Source of the DNA: Streptomyces albogriseolus
Lineage (GTDB): Bacteria > Actinomycetota > Actinomycetes > Streptomycetales > Streptomycetaceae
Length of the DNA: 64,000 bases
Assembly: GCA_014650475.1 (NCBI GenBank)
Contig: BMVA01000017.1
Coordinates: forward strand, 116,215 to 180,214
Direction of reading: 5' to 3'
The translations under genes were made by a program, and so were the position numbers. This document shows positions 1 through 7,214 of this stretch, piece by piece. How positions within the stretch are numbered: position 1 is the first letter of the stretch; the number at the start of each line of letters is the position of its first letter. The notes below the pieces were generated by a model that saw only the letters and a program-made list of their open reading frames with translations, searched no databases and was not told the origin of the DNA.

Positions 1-153
1 ACGCCCACGACGCGCCGTGCCACAAAGGACCGAGGGGCGCTGACACCGGGCCACGGCCGTGACCGGTCCCGATGTCGGGGCGTGCGAAGTCGACCCGGTG
101 GCCCGGGTCGCCACCAGAAGTGTACGGGACCCGCGGGGTGCCGGGTGACGCCG

Positions 154-180
154 TTGTCCACAACCCGGCCGCTGTCCACA
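154..180 (+). promoter_or_regulatory. Two DnaA-box-like 9-mers upstream of the M23 gene
   Basis: TTGTCCACA at 154-162 and CTGTCCACA at 172-180 lie in the same orientation, 18 bp apart start to start, just before the first gene. TTGTCCACA is the preferred Streptomyces DnaA box (established knowledge). Two boxes alone do not make an origin, so a DnaA-controlled promoter or chance is more likely. The segment 159-180 recurs in near-identical form at 6278-6299. Confidence 0.35.
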
Positions 181-220
181 GGTCCCGGCGGAGATCACGT
201 CCCCGCGAGACGCTTCCGCC

Positions 221-910
221 ATGCGACGACTGGGACGGAGCGAAGGACGTGGGTGGCGTGAACGGGCCGGAACGGCTGAGGGGAGCGGGCGGGGCGGATG
301 GGCCTGGCGGTGCGTGCGGCTGGCGCTGGTGGTGGCCGTGACCGTGGCGGCGCTGCTGGCGCCGCCGGCGTCACGCCTCCTCGCGGCGGGGGCGGGGAAC
401 GCCGCGTCACCGACCGGCGGGGCGGGTGGGCGCCGTGCCGCGGACGACGCCGTTCCGGCCATCGCGCGTATGTGGCCGGTGGGGGTGCGCCCGCCGGTGC
501 TGCGCGGCTGGGAACCGCCGGCGACCGTCTACGGGCCTGGGCACCGGGGTGTCGATCTCGCGGCGCCGCCGGGGACGCCGGTACGCGCGGTGGCGGACGG
601 CCGGGTGTCGTTCGCGGGCCGGGTGGCCGGGAAGGGCGTCGTCGCGGTGGAGCTCGCCGGCACCGGGGACCCGCCGCTGCGCACCACCTACGAACCCGTC
701 CGCGCCTCGGTGCCGGAGGGTGCGGAGGTGACGGCGGGCGAGGTGATCGGCACGGTGGAGGCGGGCGGCTCCCACTGCACGGCGGCCTGCGTCCACTGGG
801 GGCTGCTGCGGGGCGAGGCCTACCTGGACCCGCTCTCCCTGCTGCCCCCGTGGCTGCTCCACCGGGGTCCGTCCCGGCTCCTGCCGGTGCTCGGGGTGCC
901 TCTGCCCTGA
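221..910 (+). CDS. M23 (LytM-like) peptidase-family protein, exported or membrane-anchored
   Basis: The protein has 229 residues. A basic N-terminus is followed by a hydrophobic segment at about residues 31-50, fitting a signal peptide or membrane anchor. An M23 peptidoglycan-peptidase fold occupies about 90-205. The first zinc motif HxxxD is intact (His108, Asp112 in GHRGVDLA). The closing motif, normally HxH, reads Cys190-Val-His192 followed by WG, so the position usually held by the first His, the catalytic base, is Cys. This suggests altered or lost hydrolase activity, perhaps a binding or activator role like EnvC/NlpD-type degenerate M23 proteins. The family acts on cell wall outside the membrane. 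It converges on the TetR gene with a 43-bp gap. The start is the first ATG of the frame and no strong ribosome site is visible. Confidence 0.8.
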   Translation: MRRLGRSEGRGWRERAGTAEGSGRGGWAWRCVRLALVVAVTVAALLAPPASRLLAAGAGNAASPTGGAGGRRAADDAVPAIARMWPVGVRPPVLRGWEPPATVYGPGHRGVDLAAPPGTPVRAVADGRVSFAGRVAGKGVVAVELAGTGDPPLRTTYEPVRASVPEGAEVTAGEVIGTVEAGGSHCTAACVHWGLLRGEAYLDPLSLLPPWLLHRGPSRLLPVLGVPLP

Positions 911-953
911 GGAGCCCCGGCCGGTGCGGGAGCAGGGCGCGCCGGACGACGTT

Positions 954-1544
954 TCAGCCCCGGACGCCGTCCAGGGCGAGGGAGACCGCCGCCCGGACGA
1001 TCACGTCGGGATGCTCGGCCGCCCCCAGCTCGATACGGCGTACGGCGGCGTCGACCACGCCCTGGAGCAGCATGGCGGTCAGGCGCGGTTCGGCGTGCCC
1101 CAGCTCGGCGAGCGCCTCGACGATCATCGCGATGAGTCCGCCGTGGGCCGCGCGGATCTTCTCCCGGGCACCGGCGTCGAGTTCGCTCGCGGAGATCGCG
1201 ACGACCGCTCGGTGCCGCCGGTCCCCCACCAGTTCCAGCTGCTTGCGGACGTACGCCTCGATCTTGCCCTCGGGGCCCTCGGCGTCCGCCATCGCCGCCT
1301 CGACCTCGGCCGCCCAGACGGGGAAGTCGGCCTCGCACAGCTCCTCGACGACGGCCGCCCGCGAGCGGAAGTACTCGTACACGGAGGACCGGGCGAGGCC
1401 CGTGCGCTCGGCGAGGGCCGGGAAGGTCAGCGCCTCCGTACCGCCCTCGGACAGCAGGGAGCGTGCCGCGTCCAGCAGGGCGGCTCGCTGCATCGACCGG
1501 TGCTCGGCCACGGAGGCCGCTCGAATCCTTGGCACGCCGTCCAC
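954..1544 (-). CDS. TetR/AcrR-family transcriptional regulator
   Basis: The protein has 196 residues. The N-terminal helix-turn-helix lies at about residues 39-59 (LTFPALAERTGLARSSVYEYF), the typical TetR recognition motif, followed by a helical ligand-binding domain. It sits immediately upstream of whiG in the same direction, with 67 bp and a hairpin between them, on the side past the whiG stop. The target and ligand cannot be read from sequence. The start is uncertain: GTG at 1544 gives the full frame, but a possible minus-strand -10 (TAAAGT) overlaps it, so a leaderless start at the fourth codon (GTG) is also possible. A short palindrome over the start may be its own operator. Confidence 0.85.
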   Translation of the reverse strand: MDGVPRIRAASVAEHRSMQRAALLDAARSLLSEGGTEALTFPALAERTGLARSSVYEYFRSRAAVVEELCEADFPVWAAEVEAAMADAEGPEGKIEAYVRKQLELVGDRRHRAVVAISASELDAGAREKIRAAHGGLIAMIVEALAELGHAEPRLTAMLLQGVVDAAVRRIELGAAEHPDVIVRAAVSLALDGVRG

Positions 1545-1554
1545 TTTACGGACG
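1538..1554 (-). promoter_or_regulatory. Palindrome over the TetR gene start, possible auto-operator
   Basis: CGTCC and GGACG arms are separated by 7 bp across the proposed GTG start of the TetR gene. TetR-family genes are often autoregulated through such dyads (family knowledge). The arms are short and GC-rich, so chance is quite possible. Confidence 0.25.
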
Positions 1555-1576
1555 CCCTGCCCACTGCGGCCAGGGT

Positions 1577-1605
1577 CCGGCCGGCCGGGATGTCCGGCCG
1601 GCCGG
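1577..1605 (-). terminator. GC-rich hairpin downstream of whiG
   Basis: Ten-base arms CCGGCCGGCC and GGCCGGCCGG flank a 9-nt loop, beginning 7 bp past the whiG stop codon. There is no U tract, as is usual for Streptomyces hairpin terminators. The arms are themselves palindromic. Confidence 0.5.
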
Positions 1606-1611
1606 CTGGGG

Positions 1612-2451
1612 TCAGCGGCCGAAACTCGCCAGCTTGGCGCGCAGCTGGAGCACGGACTTGGTGTGGATCTGGCTGACCCGGCTCTCGGTCACGCCCAGGA
1701 CGTTGCCGATCTCGGCCAGGGTCAGGCCCTCGTAGTAGTACAGCGTGACCACGGTCTTCTCCCGCTCGGGCAGGGTGTTGATGGCCCGCGCCAGGAAGCG
1801 GCGCAGCTCCCGGTCCTCGGCGACCTCCACCGGGTTGTCGGCGGCGGTGTCCTCCAGGGTGTCCATGAAGCTGAGCTGGTCGCCGCCGTCGCCGACGTGC
1901 AGCAGCTCCTCCAGGGCGACGACGTTGGCGAGCGAGAGCTGGCTGAACACCGCGTGCAGCTCGCCGACGGTGATGCCCATCTCGGCGGCGACCTCGTTCT
2001 CCGTCGGTGTGCGCCGGAGCCGCGCCTCGAGGGTGGCGTAGGCGCGCTCGACGTTGCGCGCCTTCTGCCGCACCGAGCGGGGGATCCAGTCCAGCGCCCG
2101 CAGTTCGTCGATCATCGCGCCGCGGATCCGGGTGATCGCGTACGTCTCGAACTTGATCTCGCGGTCGACGTCGAACTTCTCGATCGCGTCGATCAGCCCG
2201 AAGACCCCGGAGGACACGAAGTCCGCCTGTTCGACGTTGGGCGGCAGCCCCACGCTGACCCGGCCGGCGACGTACTTCACCAGCGGTGAGTAGTGCAGGA
2301 TCAGCTGCTCCCGCAAACGTTCGTCCCCCGTCGCCTTGTACGACCGCCACAGCTCGTCGAGCGTCGAGGGAGCGGGCGGCCGCACGCTGCCACCGTCGCG
2401 GGCGGCTGGGGGGATCGCCGCCCGGTCGGACCCGGAGGTGTGCTGGGGCAT
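1612..2451 (-). CDS. whiG: RNA polymerase sigma factor WhiG (FliA family, sporulation)
   Basis: The 279-residue protein is a sigma-70 group 3 factor of the FliA/motility type. In Streptomyces WhiG starts the late aerial-hypha to spore programme (whiH, whiI), and it is held inactive by RsiG bound to c-di-GMP (established knowledge). Region 2 with [21 protein letters not shown], region 3 and the region 4 helix-turn-helix ([20 protein letters not shown]) are all intact. The start is the ATG at 2451, giving the N-terminus MPQHTSGSD, which agrees with WhiG as remembered from S. coelicolor. The open frame continues far upstream but that part is unlike any sigma factor. The ribosome site is weak. 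The 298-bp gap to dprA holds tandem repeats and a BldD-like word, so it probably has its own promoter. Confidence 0.97.
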   Translation of the reverse strand: MPQHTSGSDRAAIPPAARDGGSVRPPAPSTLDELWRSYKATGDERLREQLILHYSPLVKYVAGRVSVGLPPNVEQADFVSSGVFGLIDAIEKFDVDREIKFETYAITRIRGAMIDELRALDWIPRSVRQKARNVERAYATLEARLRRTPTENEVAAEMGITVGELHAVFSQLSLANVVALEELLHVGDGGDQLSFMDTLEDTAADNPVEVAEDRELRRFLARAINTLPEREKTVVTLYYYEGLTLAEIGNVLGVTESRVSQIHTKSVLQLRAKLASFGR

Positions 2452-2510
2452 TCGTCGCCTAGTGCCGTTCTGCCGTGGGCTGGTACTGCCTGGGTGCGTT
2501 GTCTGTCCGA

Positions 2511-2546
2511 TGTCTGTTCTGGTGTGTGTTCCGGTGTCTGTTCTGG
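2511..2546 (-). repeat. Three tandem 12-bp repeats in the whiG leader
   Basis: Plus-strand units are TGTCTGTTCTGG (2511-2522), TGTGTGTTCCGG (2523-2534) and TGTCTGTTCTGG (2535-2546). The first and third are identical and the middle one differs at two bases. They lie 60-95 bp upstream of the whiG start, inside the likely untranslated leader or promoter-proximal region. No further full unit follows, though related words continue to about 2562. Confidence 0.8.
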
Positions 2547-2673
2547 GCTGTCCGTGTCTGGGCCCTCGTGAGCGTAGCGTGACTGCGGCGTCGCGGTGTG
2601 CGAAGAACGGCGGCCGGGCCGTGCGCAGATACGTTCCGGGGGCCGTCCCGCCGGGGCACACCCGTCGCTCTGT

Positions 2674-2682
2674 GTGATCACC
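2674..2682 (-). promoter_or_regulatory. BldD-box-like palindrome upstream of whiG
   Basis: The plus strand reads GTGATCACC, close to the BldD half-site pair (GTGA/TCAC). BldD is known to repress whiG in S. coelicolor. The word lies about 225 bp upstream of the whiG start, next to a possible minus-strand -10 (TATCCG, weak). The motif match is seen in the sequence; its use by BldD here is inference. Confidence 0.4.
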
Positions 2683-2749
2683 CGGATACCCCAACTGGCG
2701 TATTTTCCTAGGCGTGTCGGGGTTCCCCCGGACGGCCGAACACGCTGTG

Positions 2750-4150
2750 TCAGCGGACATCGGAAGCGGCCCGGACGGAGATCATCGCCTGGCGCGTCAA
2801 CTTCCAGCTGTCGCCATGTCGTTCGACGTAACCAAGTGCCCGGAGTTCGTACAGTTTCGCGATCGCGTCGTCCGGGGTGGTCTGGGCCGTGCGGGCGATG
2901 TCGTCGGGGCGGGCCGCCCTGCGGGCCGGCAGCGCGGCGAGGACCTGACGGACCGCCGGGTCCAGCAGGTCGCGGGGCAGGACCGGCCCCTTGCGCTCGG
3001 GGGCGAGCTCGCCCATGTCGCCGACCAGTTCGGCGATCTCGTCGGCGTCGGTGACCAGGACGGCGTCCTGCCGGAGCAGTTCGTGCACCCCGGCGGAGAG
3101 GCCGCTGGTGGCCGGGCCCGGCACCCCTATCGTGTGGCGTCCCAGCCTGAGGGCGGCGCGGGCGGTCACCAGGGAGCCGCTGCGGTGGGCCGCCTCGACG
3201 ACGACCGTGCCCCGGGTGAGGGCGGCGATCACACGGTTGCGGAGGATGAAGCGGCTGGGCGTCGGATGCTCGCCCGGCGGCAGCTCGCCGACCACGAGAC
3301 CCTGCTCCGCGATCCGGCCGATCAGTCCTGCGTGTCCGCGCGGGTAGGGACGGTCCACCCCGCAGGCCAGCACGGCGACGGTCGCGCCGCCCGCGCCGAG
3401 CGCCCCGCGGTGGGCGGCACCGTCGATGCCGTAGGCGCCGCCGGAGACGACGACCCATCCCTTCTCGGCGAGTCCGGCCGCGAGGGTGGCGGCCATGAAC
3501 GCGCCGTACTCGGTGCAGGCGCGGGCGCCGACGAGGGCGACCGAGCGCAGCGCCCACATCCGCAGGTCCGCGGTGCCCCGCACCCACAGGCCGAGCGGGC
3601 GGGCGTCCCCGAGGTCGTCGAGCTGACCGGGCCACTCCGCGTCCCCGGGGCACACGAACCGCACGCCCGCGTCCTGTGCGACGGCGAGGTCCCGGCGCGG
3701 GTCGGCCCGCTCGGCCCGGGCCAGCAGCCCGGCCCACCGCTTCCGGCCGACGCCGGGCAAGGGCTCCCCGCGCTGCCTCAGCCGGCGCACCACTCCGTCC
3801 ACCCCGAACTCCCGCACCCAGCGCCCGCCGGTCTCGTCGCCGGGTTCGATGACGCGGGTGAGGAAGATCCGGCCGAGAAGACCGCCCTGGCCGGTGAGTC
3901 GCGGCGGGCTGTCGCGCCCGATCCCTCCAGGCGAACCGCCCGAGCCGGCCGGCCCCAGCGGCCCGTCGCGCCCAGCCTCTCCAGGCACACCGCCCGAGCC
4001 GCTCGGCCCCAGCGGCCCGTCGCGCCCAGCCTCTCCAGGCACACCGCCCGAGCCGCTCGGCCCCGCCGGACCCTCGTGCCCGATCCGGTCGGCCGATCCC
4101 GTCGATTCCGTGGACCGCGGCGGGCCGTACGGCCCGCTCGCCCCGCTCAT
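2750..4150 (-). CDS. dprA: DNA-processing protein DprA with collagen-like N-terminal insert
   Basis: DprA loads RecA onto incoming single-stranded DNA during transformation and recombination. The protein has 466 residues. A Rossmann-type DprA core covers about 165-390 (SVALVGAR near 203-210, [12 protein letters not shown] near 236-247, [10 protein letters not shown]), followed by a winged-helix C-terminus. The ATG at 4150 overlaps the comM stop as ATGA, supporting this start and translational coupling. The conserved family region begins only near residue 95 ([10 protein letters not shown]). Residues 27-80 are an unbroken run of Gly-X-Y triplets built from 18-residue repeats, an unusual insert for this family. 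A downstream start would remove it, but no ATG lies between the insert and the core. Confidence 0.92.
   Translation of the reverse strand: MSGASGPYGPPRSTESTGSADRIGHEGPAGPSGSGGVPGEAGRDGPLGPSGSGGVPGEAGRDGPLGPAGSGGSPGGIGRDSPPRLTGQGGLLGRIFLTRVIEPGDETGGRWVREFGVDGVVRRLRQRGEPLPGVGRKRWAGLLARAERADPRRDLAVAQDAGVRFVCPGDAEWPGQLDDLGDARPLGLWVRGTADLRMWALRSVALVGARACTEYGAFMAATLAAGLAEKGWVVVSGGAYGIDGAAHRGALGAGGATVAVLACGVDRPYPRGHAGLIGRIAEQGLVVGELPPGEHPTPSRFILRNRVIAALTRGTVVVEAAHRSGSLVTARAALRLGRHTIGVPGPATSGLSAGVHELLRQDAVLVTDADEIAELVGDMGELAPERKGPVLPRDLLDPAVRQVLAALPARRAARPDDIARTAQTTPDDAIAKLYELRALGYVERHGDSWKLTRQAMISVRAASDVR
3907..4068 (-). repeat. 54-bp tandem repeat coding for collagen-like Gly-X-Y peptide in dprA
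   Basis: Units span 3961-4014 and 4015-4068 and differ at only two bases. A degenerate third copy spans 3907-3960. Each unit encodes 18 residues, i.e. six Gly-X-Y triplets ([18 protein letters not shown]). The near identity of two copies points to recent duplication. The 54-bp length keeps the reading frame. Confidence 0.9.
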
Positions 4151-5769
4151 ACCCCCGCTCCGATCGCCATCGGAACCCCACGCGGGACGCCCGTGCGCAG
4201 TTGCAGGGCGAGGGCGACGTCGCCGGCGTCGGGGCGGTCGTGGCCGGCCAGGTCGGCGACGGTCCAGGCGACCCTCAGCACCCGGTCGATCCCCCGCGCG
4301 GTCAGCACACCCCGCTCCAGGCTGCGCTCGGCCTCGTCCATGGCGCCCGGCGCGGCCTGCCAGCGGCTGCGCAGCTCCCGCCCCGGGACGTCGCTGTTGA
4401 GGCGCCACGGCGTGCCGTGGAACCGCGCGGCGGCGCGTTCCCGGGCCGAGCGCACCCGGTCGGCGACCGTCGCGGTGGTCTCGCCCCGTGCGCCCGTCGC
4501 CGTCAGCTCGCCACGGGTGACGGCGTCCACCTCGATCCGCAGATCGACCCGGTCGAGCAGCGGTCCGGAGAGCCGGGCCTGGTAGCGGCGGATCGCCGAG
4601 GGCGGGCACTCGCACCGCTCGTCGGTGCGCGAGAACCGGCCGCAGGGGCACGGGTTGGCCGCGAGCACCATGAGGAAGCGAGCCGGGAAGCGCACGACGC
4701 CCGCGCTGCGCGCGATGACCACGTGCCCGGCCTCCAGCGGCTGGCGCAGGGCGTCCAGCGCCTTGCTGCTGAACTCGGGGGTCTCGTCCAGGAACAGGAC
4801 GCCTCGATGGGACAGGGACACCGCTCCCGGCCGTGCCGTCCCCGGGCCGCCGCCCACGAGTGCCTGCATGCTGGCCGAGTGGTGCGGGGCGCAGTAGGGG
4901 GCGGTGTCGATCAGCGGGCGGCCCGGCGGCAGCAGGCCCGCCACCGAGTGCACGGCCGTCACCTCCAGGGACGCCTGGCGGTCCAGCGGCGGCAGGATGG
5001 ACGGCATCCGCTCCGCCAGCATCGTCTTGCCGGCGCCGGGCGGTCCCTCCAGGAACAGGTGGTGCCCGCCCGCCGCGGCCACCTCGACCGCCGTGCGCGC
5101 CGCGTGCTGGCCCACGACGTCGGCCAGGTCGTGCCCCTGGTCGCACCGGCCGGGACCGCCGCTCATGCCGGTGATCCCTCCGCTGCCGAGGTCGCGCAGC
5201 CCCGCCATCAGCGGATCGGGTCGCTCCTGCTCGAGGGGCTCCTCGTCGGGCACCGGCTCGTCGGTGAGGACCGCGATGAGCTGGCGCAGGCTGCGCACGC
5301 CCAGCACGGACACGCCCGGCACCAAAGCGGCCTCGGCGGCGGCGCACTCCGGTACCACCACCTGCTCGAAGCCCGCGTCCGCCGCGGCCAGCACGGCCGG
5401 CAGGATGCCCCGTACCGGCCGCACCCGGCCGTCCAGTCCCAGCTCGCCGATCATCACGATGTCGGACAGGACCCGGGGGTCGATCCGCTCCGAGGCGCCG
5501 AGGACCGCACAGGCCACGGCCAGGTCGAAACCGCTGCCTGCCTTGGGCACCGACGCCGGGCTCAGTCCGACGGTGAGCTTCTTCTGCGGCCACTCGCCGC
5601 CGGAGTTGACCACGGCGGCCCTGACCCGGTCGCGGCTCTCCGTGAGGCTCTTGTCCGGCAGCCCCACCAGCGTGAACGCGGCGACTCCCGGCTCCAGGTC
5701 GGCCTGCACCTCGACGACCACGCCCTCGACGCCGACGAGGGTCACCGCGCACGTACGGGCGAATCCCAT
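4147..5769 (-). CDS. comM: YifB/ComM family Mg-chelatase-like AAA+ ATPase
   Basis: ComM is a hexameric helicase that helps branch migration during integration of transformed DNA in proteobacteria. The actinobacterial homologue lies next to dprA, which fits a recombination role. The 540-residue protein has an N-terminal Lon-protease-like subdomain, Walker A GPPGAGKT at about 241-248, Walker B LFLDE near 320, a Cys cluster (NPCPCG ... CECPP) near 370-390, and a C-terminal Mg-chelatase domain. The chosen ATG (5769) begins MGFARTCAVTLVG, the conserved family start. The upstream extension to 5850 overlaps yraN and looks spurious. It lies 1 bp after the yraN stop and overlaps dprA by 4 bp. Confidence 0.93.
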   Translation of the reverse strand: MGFARTCAVTLVGVEGVVVEVQADLEPGVAAFTLVGLPDKSLTESRDRVRAAVVNSGGEWPQKKLTVGLSPASVPKAGSGFDLAVACAVLGASERIDPRVLSDIVMIGELGLDGRVRPVRGILPAVLAAADAGFEQVVVPECAAAEAALVPGVSVLGVRSLRQLIAVLTDEPVPDEEPLEQERPDPLMAGLRDLGSGGITGMSGGPGRCDQGHDLADVVGQHAARTAVEVAAAGGHHLFLEGPPGAGKTMLAERMPSILPPLDRQASLEVTAVHSVAGLLPPGRPLIDTAPYCAPHHSASMQALVGGGPGTARPGAVSLSHRGVLFLDETPEFSSKALDALRQPLEAGHVVIARSAGVVRFPARFLMVLAANPCPCGRFSRTDERCECPPSAIRRYQARLSGPLLDRVDLRIEVDAVTRGELTATGARGETTATVADRVRSARERAAARFHGTPWRLNSDVPGRELRSRWQAAPGAMDEAERSLERGVLTARGIDRVLRVAWTVADLAGHDRPDAGDVALALQLRTGVPRGVPMAIGAGV

Positions 5770-5770
5770 G

Positions 5771-6217
5771 TCAGGCCACCCCCCTGACGTGCTCGACGAC
5801 GGGAGCGCCGCGCAGGGGGAGCAGCACGCCGACCAGGTCGATGCGGACACCGCCGGGCGGTGCTCCCCCGTGTTGCTGGAGCCAGCGCTCCGCCAGGCCG
5901 CGCAGCCGGCTCGCCTTGGCCGGGGTGATCGCCGCCATGGGGTGCTGGAAGGGCGTGGCGCGGCGGGTCTTCACCTCGCAGACGACCAGGGCGTCGCCGT
6001 CCCGGGCGACGATGTCGATCTCGCCGGTCCTGCCGCAGCGCCAGTTGCGCGCCAGCACCGTCATCCCGGCCTGGGTGAGCCGCCGCGCGGCCAGTGTCTC
6101 CCCGTATCTGCCGAGCGCCCCACGGGCCCGCCCGCCGCGCCTCGGCTCACCCCGGGCAGCGCGCCCCTGAGCAGCCCCCTGGCCGTCCCGTACCTGCCTG
6201 TCCTGCCGTGCGTCCAT
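5771..6217 (-). CDS. YraN/UPF0102 endonuclease-like protein
   Basis: The 148-residue protein belongs to the UPF0102 family of predicted restriction-endonuclease-fold proteins, whose function is not firmly known. Core motifs are present: [14 protein letters not shown], then [23 protein letters not shown], holding the family's E-x-D...E-V-K active-site pattern. The ATG at 6217 is preceded by GGAGG at about 10 bp, a strong ribosome site, so it is preferred over the in-frame GTG at 6247. Gene order yraN-comM-dprA is conserved in many actinobacteria (family knowledge). Confidence 0.88.
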   Translation of the reverse strand: MDARQDRQVRDGQGAAQGRAARGEPRRGGRARGALGRYGETLAARRLTQAGMTVLARNWRCGRTGEIDIVARDGDALVVCEVKTRRATPFQHPMAAITPAKASRLRGLAERWLQQHGGAPPGGVRIDLVGVLLPLRGAPVVEHVRGVA

Positions 6218-6277
6218 GTCGGCACCACCTCCGGCGCCAACCGTCACGCATCACCGCGGACCCCGCCGGGGCACGTG

Positions 6278-6300
6278 CACAACCCGGCGACTGTGGACAA
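6278..6300 (-). promoter_or_regulatory. Second copy of the intergenic element with a DnaA-box-like word
   Basis: Bases 6278-6299 match 159-180 at 18 of 22 positions (both start CACAACCCGGC and both contain CTGTnnACA). On the minus strand 6292-6300 reads TTGTCCACA, a perfect Streptomyces-type DnaA box. It sits in the 107-bp gap between the DUF2469 gene and yraN. Confidence 0.4.
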
Positions 6301-6324
6301 CCCCGCCACCCGCGAGGGTGAACC

Positions 6325-6633
6325 TCACCCGCCCGGCAGCTCCAGATCGCTCTTGTTGAGCTCCTCGATGTTCACGTCCTTGAACGTGAGCACCCGCACC
6401 TGCTTCACGAAGCGGGCGGGCCGGTACATGTCCCAGACCCAGGCGTCCGCCATGGAGACCTCGAAGAACACCTCGCCCTGTACCGAGTGCACCTGCATCT
6501 CGTAGTCGTTGGTGAGATAGAAGCGCCGTTCGGTCTCGATCACGTATTTGAACAGACCGACGACATCGCGGTACTCCCGGTAGAGCTTCAGCTCCATCTC
6601 GGTCTCGTACTTCTCGAGGTCCTCGGCGCTCAT
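6325..6633 (-). CDS. DUF2469 family protein
   Basis: The 102-residue acidic protein matches the actinobacterial DUF2469 family, about 100 residues long and of unknown function. It is rich in charged and aromatic residues (YRDVVGLFKYVIETERRFYL, ADAWVWDMYRPARFVKQVRVLTF). No signal peptide or membrane segment is present. The ATG at 6633 is the conserved family start (MSAEDLEKYETEMELKLYRE) and follows AAGGGGAA at a suitable distance. It lies between the NUDIX gene and yraN and is probably co-transcribed. No role can be assigned. Confidence 0.88.
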   Translation of the reverse strand: MSAEDLEKYETEMELKLYREYRDVVGLFKYVIETERRFYLTNDYEMQVHSVQGEVFFEVSMADAWVWDMYRPARFVKQVRVLTFKDVNIEELNKSDLELPGG

Positions 6634-6686
6634 GGCATGTTCCCCTTCAGCCGTGCGATCCCACCATTGTGCGCCAGTCCCGGGGG

Positions 6687-7214
6687 TCACCGGACGATTT
6701 CGGTGTCCAGGGTCACGGGCGCGGCCGGGGGGCCTTCGTCGAGCAGTGTCCGCAGCAGCCCGGCGAGTTTGGTCGGATACACCGTCTCACGGGCGTGGAG
6801 CAGTTCCGGGCAGGTCCACCAGCGAGCTCCGGCGACACTGCGCCTTTCCAGCTCGGTCAGGGCCGTCGCCGCGGTGGCCGTCTGCGTCGTACGGGCCAGG
6901 TAGTACCACTCGTCCTGGTCCCACTGGCGGCCCGCGAACGGGAAGGAGCAGCGCCGCCGCCACAGCACCGGGCCGAGTTCGACGTCGGTGACGCCGGTCT
7001 CCTCGGCGAGTTCCCTGAGGGCGGCCTGTTCACGGGTCTCGTCGCCCTCCACGCCGCCGCCCGGCGTGAACCACCAGTCGGTGCCGGGGTCGTCCGGTTC
7101 ATGGCCGTGGAGCAGCAGGATGCGGTCCTGAGGGTCGAGCAGCACCACCCGGGCGACCTTGCGCAGCCCGCCCGTGTACGTGTCCGGTGCCGCCGGCGCC
7201 GGCTCAGCGGCCAC
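6687..7214 (-). CDS. NUDIX hydrolase
   Basis: The 175-residue protein carries the NUDIX box GGGVEGDETREQAALRELAEETGV (the GX5EX7REUXEEXGU pattern), so it should hydrolyse a nucleoside diphosphate linked to another moiety. The substrate is unknown. The chosen GTG at 7214 gives VAAEPAPAAPDTY and has GGGGAG five bases upstream. It overlaps the sipZ stop by 11 bp, which supports coupling. A much longer upstream frame exists but is shadow sequence inside sipZ. It is placed at the distal end of the sip operon. Confidence 0.88.
   Translation of the reverse strand: MAAEPAPAAPDTYTGGLRKVARVVLLDPQDRILLLHGHEPDDPGTDWWFTPGGGVEGDETREQAALRELAEETGVTDVELGPVLWRRRCSFPFAGRQWDQDEWYYLARTTQTATAATALTELERRSVAGARWWTCPELLHARETVYPTKLAGLLRTLLDEGPPAAPVTLDTEIVR

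Noticed and set aside
1-220. Replication origin suggested by DnaA-like boxes
   Set aside because: Only two boxes are present and there is no dnaA or dnaN nearby. The neighbouring genes belong to the whiG region, far from oriC in Streptomyces.
298-2289. Long plus-strand open frame over the M23, TetR and whiG genes
   Set aside because: It runs antisense to or out of frame with well-recognised genes and encodes Arg/Gly/Ala-rich sequence typical of shadow frames in high-GC DNA.
2452-2760. N-terminal extension of WhiG from an upstream ATG
   Set aside because: The extension has no sigma-factor similarity and would cover the repeat and promoter region. The ATG at 2451 gives the known N-terminus.
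3907-4068. 54-bp repeats considered as a CRISPR or non-coding satellite
   Set aside because: There are no spacers, the units are contiguous and in frame, and they encode a regular Gly-X-Y peptide.
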